Part shown: piece by piece, positions 1 to 6,207 of the stretch
How positions within the stretch are numbered: position 1 is the first letter of the stretch
Layout of the letters: each line of letters starts with the position of its first letter
Assembly (NCBI GenBank): GCA_016649455.1
Contig: JAENXO010000086.1
Span: 1-8,820, forward strand
Length of the DNA: 8,820 bases
DNA from: Gemmatimonadota bacterium
GTDB taxonomy: Bacteria; Gemmatimonadota; Gemmatimonadetes; Palauibacterales; Palauibacteraceae
Direction: 5' to 3'
Made by a program: the position numbers and the translations under genes
Notes under the pieces: model-generated
Seen by the model: only the letters and a program-made list of their open reading frames with translations
Databases searched by the model: none
Told to the model about the DNA's origin: nothing

Positions 1-48
1 CGCGGTGGCTCGCTCCCGGTTCCAGCCCGGCGCGACTAGGTTCCCCGC

Positions 49-780
49 ATGCAGCCGATTCTCGTCGTGCTCGTGTTTGCCACGCTCGCGGCGTTCACCG
101 CCCCGCTGGGGGTGCTGCCGCTGCGGAACCGGACCGCCGTCCCGCCGGCATGGCTCGGGTGGGCAAACGCGCTCGCCGCCGGGTTCATGCTCGGGGCCGC
201 CTACGTCATCGCCGAGACCGCACTGGTCGATCACCCGGTCCGCGCGGCAGCCGGGGCACTTCTTGGTATCGGTTACACCCACCTCTCCCACCGGGCATCG
301 GGCGTCGGCGACATCGATCTGAACCGGCTGGACGAGGTCGACCCCACGTACGGCTACCGGATCCTGTTCGTCAGTGGATTGCACGGAGCGATGGAGGGGC
401 TGGCGATCGGACTGGCGATGCTGGAGAGCCTGCCGTTCGGGATCCTCGTCGCGCTCGCGATGGCCGTCCACAACGTCCCTGAGGCGGCCGTGCTCGGCTC
501 GGTCCTGCGTTCCAGCGGACTCGGTCCCGCACGAACCGCCGGGCTGGCGGTGGCGGCCAACATCGGGCAGGTCCTGCTCGCGATCGTGGCGTTCGCGATT
601 GTCCCTGCTATCCCCGGCCTGCTTCCATGGGCGTTCGGCTTCGCCGTCGGGGGACTGACCTACCTCGCGATTTCGGAGTTGCTGCCTGAGGCCTACGACC
701 GTGCCGGTCCGGTGAGCATCGCCCTGGTGACCAGCGTGGCGACGGGCTTCGTCGTGCTTCTCCGGGGGATCGTCCGTTGA
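49..780 (+). CDS. ZIP-family divalent metal transporter (first of a tandem pair)
   Basis: This 243-residue integral inner-membrane protein has about eight hydrophobic segments and the ZIP (ZupT-like) pattern. The fourth-helix motif HGAMEG lies at residues 112-117 and the fifth-helix motif HNVPEA at 141-146; their His, Asn and Glu residues form the metal path in the family. ELLPEA near residue 210 is another family hallmark. ZIP proteins move Zn, Fe, Mn or similar ions into the cytoplasm; the substrate cannot be told here. The central loop (about residues 80-100, rich in Asp and Arg) is short and has no His-rich stretch. The usual Gly after HNxPE is Ala, and the PQP-type motif seen in the next gene is absent, so the site is somewhat divergent. 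ATG at 49 is the first possible start after an in-frame TAG at 37-39; no clear Shine-Dalgarno precedes it. The stop overlaps the next gene's TTG. Confidence 0.9.
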   Translation: MQPILVVLVFATLAAFTAPLGVLPLRNRTAVPPAWLGWANALAAGFMLGAAYVIAETALVDHPVRAAAGALLGIGYTHLSHRASGVGDIDLNRLDEVDPTYGYRILFVSGLHGAMEGLAIGLAMLESLPFGILVALAMAVHNVPEAAVLGSVLRSSGLGPARTAGLAVAANIGQVLLAIVAFAIVPAIPGLLPWAFGFAVGGLTYLAISELLPEAYDRAGPVSIALVTSVATGFVVLLRGIVR

Positions 781-1514
781 GCACCCTCCCGGCTGTCGTC
801 CAGGTCTTCCTGTTCGGACTGGTCACGGCGCTGGCCACCGGGTTGGGTGCGATCCCGTTCGCGTTCGTCCGCAGCGTCTCTCCGCGCATCGTTGCCTACA
901 CGAACGCGCTGGCCTCGGGGCTGATGCTGGGGGCGAGCTTCGGCCTGCTTGCCGAGGGAGCCGACTACGGCCGCCTGGCGACACTGATCGGTGCGAACCT
1001 GGGCGTCCTGTTCGTGCTGGCGGCCGGCAAGCTGCTCGGCGATCACGAGCTGCAGTTCGGGGCCGTGCGGGGCGAGGACGCCCGGAAGATGACTCTTATC
1101 GTGCTCGTGATGACCGTCCACTCGATCGCCGAGGGAGTGGCGATCGGCACCGCGTTCGCGGGCGGCACGACACTGGCGATCGTGATCACCGCGGCGATCA
1201 CGGTCCACAACATCCCCGAGGGCCTGGCGATCAGCGCCGTGCTTCGGCCGCGGGGAGCCAGCATTGCCGCATGTGCGGGCTGGAGCATCGTTTCCTCCCT
1301 CCCGCAGCCGCTGCTCGCGGCCCCGGCCTTCCTGTTCGTGGGGACGTTCAGCGCCCTGCTGCCATACGGGATCGGATTCGCCGCCGGGGCCATGGTGTTC
1401 ATGGTCCTCGTCGAATTGCTGCCGGAAGCATTCGAAGCCGGACGTCGGTCGACGATCGCGCTCCTCGTGAGCGTGGCGATGGTGACAATGGTCCTGTTCC
1501 AGCAGACGCTGTAG
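777..1514 (+). CDS. ZIP-family divalent metal transporter (second of a tandem pair)
   Basis: This 245-residue multi-pass ZIP protein is more canonical than its upstream neighbour. The helix-4 motif HSIAEG is at residues 115-120, the helix-5 motif HNIPEG at 144-149, SSLPQP at 173-178 (helix 6) and ELLPEAFE at 213-220. The GLGAIP stretch near residue 22 and the NALASGLMLGAS stretch near residue 43 match the N-terminal helices of ZupT/GufA-like members. The likely role is uptake of a divalent metal across the inner membrane. Translation probably starts at TTG 777, whose TTGA overlaps the stop of the first ZIP gene; a GGGGGA run lies about nine bases upstream. The four-base overlap implies translational coupling, so the two proteins may be made in similar amounts. 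They share the motifs but differ in most other residues, so the duplication is old or they belong to two subfamilies. It ends in TAG, followed by a small hairpin. Confidence 0.9.
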   Translation: MSTLPAVVQVFLFGLVTALATGLGAIPFAFVRSVSPRIVAYTNALASGLMLGASFGLLAEGADYGRLATLIGANLGVLFVLAAGKLLGDHELQFGAVRGEDARKMTLIVLVMTVHSIAEGVAIGTAFAGGTTLAIVITAAITVHNIPEGLAISAVLRPRGASIAACAGWSIVSSLPQPLLAAPAFLFVGTFSALLPYGIGFAAGAMVFMVLVELLPEAFEAGRRSTIALLVSVAMVTMVLFQQTL

Positions 1515-1519
1515 ACTTC

Positions 1520-1534
1520 GGGCACGACGTGCCC
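1520..1534 (+). other. Small perfect hairpin after the ZIP gene pair
   Basis: GGGCAC and GTGCCC form a 6-bp perfect inverted repeat around a 3-base loop (GAC), six bases after the ZIP stop codon. No T-run follows, so it is at best a weak or factor-dependent terminator, or an operator half-site pair. The rest of the 104-base spacer (1515-1618) shows no convincing -35/-10 pair to my eye, apart from the ribosome binding site of the next gene. Confidence 0.35.
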
Positions 1535-1606
1535 CTGTTCGTGTACCAAACCCTGAAGACTCAAACCGGTCCGCAGTCCCGGGATCACGACATTTACTTG
1601 CTTTTC

Positions 1607-1611
1607 GGAGG
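1607..1611 (+). promoter_or_regulatory. Ribosome binding site deciding the DUF4136 start
   Basis: GGAGG lies seven bases before the ATG at 1619. It fixes the start well downstream of the open frame, which begins inside the ZIP gene, and it sits immediately before a textbook lipoprotein signal peptide. Confidence 0.8.
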
Positions 1612-1618
1612 CGTTACA

Positions 1619-2191
1619 ATGAAGAAGCTGTTCGGCGCGGTCTTGATTCCGGTCTTCCTGGCGGCATGTGGAGGCGGGATTTCCACGAACACCGATTTTG
1701 ACCCGGCAGTAGATTTTTCGGGTTTCCAGACCTACGCCTGGTTGCCGGCCGGTAACGGCATGGATGATGGCTCTGGCGTCCACACGAACGAGCTCACCGA
1801 CAGCCGCATTCGGAGCGCCGTCGAAGCGAATTTGAACGCCAAGGGAATGAGAAAAGTCTCTCCTGACCAGGCCGATCTCGGCGTAGGCTACCAGGTCACT
1901 GCGCAGGATCGCGTCCAGTACAACACGGTCAGCACCGGCTGGGGCGGTGGCTACGGTGGCTACTACGGCGGTTGGGGCGGCATGGGCATGACCTCCAGCC
2001 AGACGTACGCCACGAACTACACCGACGGTTCTCTGATTCTCGGGATATTCGACGCCAGCGAAAAGAAGATGATCTGGCAGGGCGTGGCCACCAAGACGCT
2101 CAGCGAGAATCCCGACACGGAAGAGCGGACGCAGACGATCAACGACGCTGTGGCCAAGCTCATGGCCGATTTTCCGCCCAACGCGAACTGA
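1619..2191 (+). CDS. DUF4136-family lipoprotein
   Basis: This 190-residue predicted lipoprotein starts with MKKLFG, a short hydrophobic run and the lipobox LAAC with the lipidated Cys at 17. No Asp follows the Cys, so outer-membrane sorting is likely. The body matches DUF4136 as I know it: FSGFQTYAWLP near residue 33, a central helix (DSRIRSAVEANLNAKG), then ADLGVGYQV near 85, and a C-terminal strand block around GSLILGIFDASEKKMIWQG (137-155) ending in a conserved AVAKLMADFPP. Between these lies a Gly/Tyr/Trp-rich insert (about residues 107-124), common in this family as a flexible surface loop. No biochemical function is established for DUF4136; it is usually an envelope protein. The frame stays open upstream to 1271, but that stretch overlaps the ZIP gene and is not part of the protein. 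It has its own ribosome binding site after a 104-base spacer, so a separate promoter is possible. Confidence 0.88.
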   Translation: MKKLFGAVLIPVFLAACGGGISTNTDFDPAVDFSGFQTYAWLPAGNGMDDGSGVHTNELTDSRIRSAVEANLNAKGMRKVSPDQADLGVGYQVTAQDRVQYNTVSTGWGGGYGGYYGGWGGMGMTSSQTYATNYTDGSLILGIFDASEKKMIWQGVATKTLSENPDTEERTQTINDAVAKLMADFPPNAN

Positions 2192-2200
2192 CGAGTCGGT

Positions 2201-3742
2201 TCAGGACAGCGGGCCTCTCGGGGAGACCGACCCGAGAGGCTCCGGTCGCACGCCGTGCGGGCGGAGCAGGTAACTGGCGGCCAGGAACCCCGAGGCGGTC
2301 GCGCGCTCCATCAGCGCGGTCGGAAACTCCAGCCTGACGAAGTCTCCCGCGAGAGCGACATCGAAGTCCGGCGTCTCGACGCCCGGACGCACCTCGTAGC
2401 CACCCGGCGGGAATGCGGGGCAGTCCCGCTCCACGAAGAAGCTCTCGTGAACCACCGCGGCCTCCCGGGTTTCCGGGTACAGTTCGAACAGGCCTGCCTG
2501 CATTGCCTCCCTGATCACGGGCTCGGTAACAGAGTCCGACATGCCGTAGGCGTGCAGTTCCACCACGCTCCCACCGGTCCGGTTCGCCCACGCCCGACTT
2601 TCTTCCTCGAACAGGTGGAACAGCGAGATGTTGTCGAGCAGCGGGAAGCCCGCCGTGCCGACGAAGGCGTGGCGATCGGGCGCCATAGGGCGATCCAGCC
2701 ACAGGCGCCACACAGCGAATGGACTCGTCTGCCGGAGAGCTTCGATCTTCGCTCGCCAGGCCCCATCTCCAAGCTCCGGGGAGGCACCGATCACGCCTTT
2801 CAGTCCCGGTACGTTCAGCGCCACTACCACGATGTCAGCGGTTTCCCGCCTGGCATCGCCGGACCCGTGCGAAGATTCGTGCACGACAATCCAGCCACCT
2901 TTCCCTGGGAGCGCCTCCGTCTCCGGGGGCTTGGGACGATGCATCGAGGCCACTCGCCTGCCCGTGGCGAACCGGACGCCCCGATCCACGAGATAGATGC
3001 TCAACGGCTTGAGCAGGGCGTTCTCGAACGTGTCGTTCAGCACATCGAACACGAGGCCTTCGGAATTCGCGAGGAAGTAGTAGTGGAACATCATCAGCAG
3101 CTCCGCCGCTGACATCTCCTCCTCGGGGTTGAAGAACGAGTGCGAGAACACGTCGAACAGCATCCGCCTCGCCTCGGGCGGAAATCGGAGCGAGTCCAGG
3201 TAGTCCTTCGCGGTCATGGAGTCGAACCGGGCGTATGTACGATCGGGATCGTAGCGCAGCATTTGGAGCGCCGCGCGGCCGTTCACGCGTGTCAGGTCGC
3301 GCCAGCGAAAGGTGTCGGCGCGCCGGACTATGGCGAGGAAGTTCGCCGGCGGGTGGGTGGGGATGTTCTCGAACGACTGGACCATCCCGCCCGGACCGAA
3401 GATCGGGTAGTCCGGCAGCGGAACGAGCCGATCGAGACCCGGATCCACCCGACGCAGCAGGGAGTGGAGGTTGTAGTACTGACGGAAGAACGCGTGAAAT
3501 CCTCGTTCCATGCCAAGCGTGGTCCCGTCGGGCAGCGTCTCGGGCCACGTCCGGAGTCGGCCGCCCAGCGAGCTCTCGGCTTCCAGGACCGTGACCGAGA
3601 TTCCCCGCTCGCACAGGATCGTCGCCGCGGCCAGGCCGGCGAGGCCTCCGCCGCACACCACGGCCGACACGGGGCCGGGGGGCCGATCCCTGTCGCCCTC
3701 CCACAAGGGAACGCGGCGGCCGCCCGGAACTGGAACGCTCAC
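2201..3742 (-). CDS. crtU: CrtU-like FAD-dependent carotenoid desaturase/methyl-shift oxidoreductase
   Basis: This 513-residue flavoprotein is closest, by motif recall, to CrtU/CruE beta-carotene desaturase-methyltransferases, which aromatise the beta-ring of carotenoids to give isorenieratene-type pigments. A Rossmann dinucleotide motif GGGLAG (31-36) is followed by the ribose-binding Glu 54 and GGR (60-62). The diagnostic block MERGFHAFFRQYYN is at 78-91. A second block at about 196-223 contains FSHSFFNPEEEMSAAEL and FHYYF. The C-terminal FAD motif AGDFVRLEFP starts at 465, with MERATASG after it. No Rieske-type Cys/His cluster is visible. The GTG start at 3742 overlaps the methyltransferase stop (GTGA) and has GGAGG five bases upstream; this gives a 26-residue leader before the flavin domain. 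It is the last gene of the operon. No phytoene synthase, phytoene desaturase or lycopene cyclase is in the window, so the exact substrate is open; an isomerase or another carotenoid oxidoreductase is the alternative. Confidence 0.8.
   Translation of the reverse strand: MSVPVPGGRRVPLWEGDRDRPPGPVSAVVCGGGLAGLAAATILCERGISVTVLEAESSLGGRLRTWPETLPDGTTLGMERGFHAFFRQYYNLHSLLRRVDPGLDRLVPLPDYPIFGPGGMVQSFENIPTHPPANFLAIVRRADTFRWRDLTRVNGRAALQMLRYDPDRTYARFDSMTAKDYLDSLRFPPEARRMLFDVFSHSFFNPEEEMSAAELLMMFHYYFLANSEGLVFDVLNDTFENALLKPLSIYLVDRGVRFATGRRVASMHRPKPPETEALPGKGGWIVVHESSHGSGDARRETADIVVVALNVPGLKGVIGASPELGDGAWRAKIEALRQTSPFAVWRLWLDRPMAPDRHAFVGTAGFPLLDNISLFHLFEEESRAWANRTGGSVVELHAYGMSDSVTEPVIREAMQAGLFELYPETREAAVVHESFFVERDCPAFPPGGYEVRPGVETPDFDVALAGDFVRLEFPTALMERATASGFLAASYLLRPHGVRPEPLGSVSPRGPLS
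2211..2242 (+). terminator. Putative terminator hairpin between convergent genes, inside the 3' end of the CrtU-like gene
   Basis: GCCTCTCGGG (2213-2222) and CCCGAGAGGC (2231-2240) form a perfect 10-bp inverted repeat with an 8-base loop. On the + strand transcript the stem can grow by a G-U and a G-C pair to 2211-2242. On the minus-strand transcript the inner added pair is an A-C mismatch, so the hairpin fits best as a stop for the DUF4136 mRNA, 20 bases past its TGA. No T-run follows in either direction, which argues against a classic intrinsic terminator. It falls in codons for the unconserved tail of the CrtU-like protein (about residues 501-510). It may act on both converging transcripts. 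Confidence 0.55.
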
Positions 3743-4452
3743 TCCGGCCTCCGGGCGAGGAACGAGTGCACGACGCCTCTCTGCCAGCCGTCCATCGGCT
3801 CAGTCCTGATCTCGACGAAGCCGGCGCGGTCCAGGCGACGCTCGAACGCCTGTACTCCATCGAACTCGTTGACGCTCCGCCTCAGGTACCTGTAGATCCG
3901 GGCGGAGCCGGAGAAGATCCTACCGCTCGGGATCACCACCCCGAGCGTCACCGCGTTCCAGACCCCCCGACTCCAGGCCGAATCGGCCACCGAGTATTCG
4001 TGAAAGCAGATCGTTCCCCCCGGGCGGAGAAGGCGGTACAGCCGCTCGAGACAGAGATCAGGATCCGTGACGTTTCGAATCCCGTAGGCCATCAGGATCC
4101 CATCGAACGGGCCACTGATCCCGGCTTCTGCGGGCTCCATCGCATCTCCGAGAACGAACTGGACTTCAGTCGCAAACTTCTTCTTCCTCGCGATTGCCAG
4201 CATCCCGGCAGAGGCATCGAGCCCCACGATCTCGGCGTTCGGGACTTCCAGCGCCAGCGCATCGGTTGACAGGCCGGTACCGCAGCACAGATCCAGAACC
4301 CGGGAACCAGGCTCGAGTCCCAGCCGGCGAGCACTCCACCGCAGGTGTTTCCGGTAACCGGGATTCAGTGCCGTAAGCAGATCGTAGCGACCTGCGACGC
4401 GGTTGAATTCGTCCGGCACGTCCGTCCGGCTCTTTTTCAGCTGTTCTGGCAT
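3739..4452 (-). CDS. UbiE/MenG-type SAM-dependent methyltransferase (possible CrtT counterpart)
   Basis: This 237-residue class I methyltransferase has the SAM-binding motif VLDLCCGTG at residues 52-60, acidic motif II GLDAS at 77-81 (Asp 79), GDAM at 102-105 and the post-motif LLRPGG at 141-146. The N-terminal segment FNRVAGRYDLLTALN (16-30) and YGIRNVTD (123-130) mark the UbiE/COQ5 quinone C-methyltransferase family, though the usual YDxMN is changed. The length matches UbiE/MenG. It could methylate demethylmenaquinone, but its tight coupling to a CrtU-like gene recalls crtT-crtU in actinobacterial carotenoid clusters, where the methyltransferase has no settled function. The ATG at 4452 has GGAG nine bases upstream, inside the end of the preceding gene (3-base gap). 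The stop overlaps the next start. I favour an isoprenoid (quinone or carotenoid) substrate and cannot choose between them. Confidence 0.85.
   Translation of the reverse strand: MPEQLKKSRTDVPDEFNRVAGRYDLLTALNPGYRKHLRWSARRLGLEPGSRVLDLCCGTGLSTDALALEVPNAEIVGLDASAGMLAIARKKKFATEVQFVLGDAMEPAEAGISGPFDGILMAYGIRNVTDPDLCLERLYRLLRPGGTICFHEYSVADSAWSRGVWNAVTLGVVIPSGRIFSGSARIYRYLRRSVNEFDGVQAFERRLDRAGFVEIRTEPMDGWQRGVVHSFLARRPE
3748..3752 (-). promoter_or_regulatory. Ribosome binding site for the CrtU-like gene
   Basis: On the minus strand GGAGG lies five bases before the GTG at 3742, within the last codons of the methyltransferase gene. It supports the unusual GTG start and translational coupling through GTGA. 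Confidence 0.7.
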
Positions 4453-4455
4453 GAC

Positions 4456-6207
4456 TCAGTGCTCCAGCCCGATGACGCGATATGAGCCTGCAGTCGCCAC
4501 CCACTCCAGCCACACGGTGACAGGCGGGTGAGCATCGCCATCCGGGCGTCGGACGACGCGCAGGACGAGCTTCGCGAGTGAGCCCTCGGGCGAGAGCCGG
4601 GAGCCGTCGGGACGCTTCCCAGGATCGCGATCACCGGGTCCGATCGCGACCCGCTGGCCGTCTCCCGTACCGGTCGCGGTGCCGGCGCCGTGCCAGTCCC
4701 GGTCGAGCGCGGCGTGCTCGAACTCCCAACGGTACTGGACCTCCTCCGATGTCCAGAGGCCCTCGCGAACACCCAGATCGTCGAACCGGACTCCGAACCC
4801 ACCCTCGGCCTCGTGAACGGCAGGGTCTGCGGTCGACTGCTCCATCTCGAAGTTCTCCAGCGGGGACACCTTGCCGTACCAGTGTTTCACGACCAGGTCC
4901 CGGCGTACCATGAGGATCGTCGCGAGCGTATCCGCCGCGGGCCTGGTAGAAAGTCGGCCCGCGTCGACCGCGGCACGAATCTGCTCGTCGGAAAACGAGC
5001 CGACGAGCTTGGCTCCCCAGTAGCCGTCCCGGTCGGTGGCCAGCTGGAATGCCCGGTTCGGCCAGTTCGGCTTCCAGCTCCCCGGGTCGAAGCTCTCCCC
5101 CTCCAGCCAGCCGATCGTCGGATCGATGACCTCCCATGTCATGTTCTCCCACCCGACCTGGTAGAACCCGAGTGTGAACACGCGACCGAGGCCCGCCCAC
5201 AGGCCGACATTGTACTCCAAGCCCTCTCGCGGCTCGTGCGGTCGCGTGGTGCCCGAACCCAGGCTCGCCGCGAAGTCGATCAGATAGTGCCGCAGATACC
5301 CGGGCGGAACGTACGCATCCATCGTGTTCATCCAGCGCATGTCCACGTGGTTGATCCACGATGAGACCGCGTACAAGCCACGCAACTCCCGCCGGTACTC
5401 GTGGTGGTAGTAGTCGTTCGGGTCGTCTTCGCGTACCCCCTCGAAGAAGAACGGCCCCTTCGGAGGCCCGGGCACGAACTTCGAGGTGACGGCCAGGTAG
5501 CGTCCGTCCGGCAGCGAGTCAGTCAGGGCCAGGACATCGAGCGCGACATCGAGAGTCAGGGGACGGTCCTTGAAGTCCTCGCCCCGGATCGTAGCCCCCT
5601 CGGCCACTGCGAGTTTCGACCTGGAGAACACAAACACGAAGTCTTCAGGAACGTTGTAGCCGGCGGCGTGGAGCAGTCGATTCGAGATCACACCGGCCGC
5701 GCTGCTCATGTGAAGAAATCCCTTCGGATCGAACTTCACCACGTACCGGTCGCCCTTCGCGTCCTGGATGTTGAACCCGGGAGACACGCCCTGGACCTTT
5801 GCCGAGATGATCTCCAGTACACCTGTCGTGTCGGGACCGAATCCCGTCGTCGGACCGACCCGAATCTCAACCGTCGTCATCCTTCGGACCGGGTTCCGGA
5901 GCGCGAACCAGGCAGAGGGAACGACATCATCGAACGGCGTCAGGTTCAGTGCTTCGTGCTGCTCACCGACCGCCCGCCGGACGCTGAGTCCGTGGGACAC
6001 CTCCCCGGCAACCGCGTCATCCAGGATACGTGGGACCTCGAGCGGGTCCCGGGCCTCCGGCTCCCGGATCGGCAGCGTGTCTGCGTACGGGATCGGCCCG
6101 GGCCCGAGCGAGGGCGGCAGGGTCGATGCGCCGCCGCAGCCGGCCGCCAGCGCTGCGCACGTCGCGGCGGCAATCAGTTTCCGGGAGACCGCGTTAGCCC
6201 GGTTCAC
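4456..6207 (-). CDS. Large lipoprotein of unknown function with a possible atypical-kinase core
   Basis: I do not recognise a named family, although similar uncharacterised proteins come to mind from Acidobacteriota and Myxococcota. From GTG 6207 it is 583 residues, with a basic n-region, a hydrophobic segment and the lipobox LAAGC (Cys 24), so it is predicted to be a lipid-anchored periplasmic or surface protein. The middle has features of a HipA/PI3K/Fam20-like fold: GDRYVVKFDPKG, with Lys 158 in beta-strand context; a helix with SNRLLHAAGYNVPE; then NHVDMRWMN, with Asp 289 and Asn 294 in the D....N spacing of kinase catalytic loops; then HYLIDFAASLG, with Asp 311 where a DFG Asp would be. 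These assignments are by eye. The C-terminal third is rich in Trp and charged residues and I cannot assign it. GTG 6207 overlaps the upstream stop (GTGA); a GTG at 6216 would add three residues but has poor spacing. The next gene starts three bases after the stop. Confidence 0.75.
   Translation of the reverse strand: MNRANAVSRKLIAAATCAALAAGCGGASTLPPSLGPGPIPYADTLPIREPEARDPLEVPRILDDAVAGEVSHGLSVRRAVGEQHEALNLTPFDDVVPSAWFALRNPVRRMTTVEIRVGPTTGFGPDTTGVLEIISAKVQGVSPGFNIQDAKGDRYVVKFDPKGFLHMSSAAGVISNRLLHAAGYNVPEDFVFVFSRSKLAVAEGATIRGEDFKDRPLTLDVALDVLALTDSLPDGRYLAVTSKFVPGPPKGPFFFEGVREDDPNDYYHHEYRRELRGLYAVSSWINHVDMRWMNTMDAYVPPGYLRHYLIDFAASLGSGTTRPHEPREGLEYNVGLWAGLGRVFTLGFYQVGWENMTWEVIDPTIGWLEGESFDPGSWKPNWPNRAFQLATDRDGYWGAKLVGSFSDEQIRAAVDAGRLSTRPAADTLATILMVRRDLVVKHWYGKVSPLENFEMEQSTADPAVHEAEGGFGVRFDDLGVREGLWTSEEVQYRWEFEHAALDRDWHGAGTATGTGDGQRVAIGPGDRDPGKRPDGSRLSPEGSLAKLVLRVVRRPDGDAHPPVTVWLEWVATAGSYRVIGLEH
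4462..4465 (-). promoter_or_regulatory. Ribosome binding site for the methyltransferase gene
   Basis: On the minus strand GGAG lies nine bases before the ATG at 4452. It is embedded in the final Glu codon region of the upstream lipoprotein gene, consistent with coupled translation. Confidence 0.5.

Noticed and set aside
1..48. Promoter or ribosome binding site before the first ZIP gene
   Set aside because: Only 48 bases are available and I see no -10/-35 pair or clear Shine-Dalgarno; the gene may be downstream of others in an operon outside the window.
1271..1618. Upstream extension of the DUF4136 open frame into the ZIP gene
   Set aside because: The GGAGG at 1607-1611 and the signal peptide with lipobox begin at 1619; the extension is an out-of-frame shadow of the ZIP coding sequence.
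2255..3112. 285-codon open frame on the + strand opposite the CrtU-like gene
   Set aside because: It is antisense to a clearly conserved flavoprotein, is rich in Arg/His/Pro as expected from a GC-rich shadow frame, and shows no recognisable motif.
2835..3860. 341-codon minus-strand frame overlapping the CrtU-like and methyltransferase genes
   Set aside because: It is a shifted frame of the same strand with Arg/Ser/Pro-rich low-complexity translation; the overlapping frame carries the conserved motifs.
3739..4452. Naming the methyltransferase ubiE or menG outright
   Set aside because: The YDxMN signature is altered and the neighbour is a CrtU-like gene and not quinone genes, so the substrate is uncertain.
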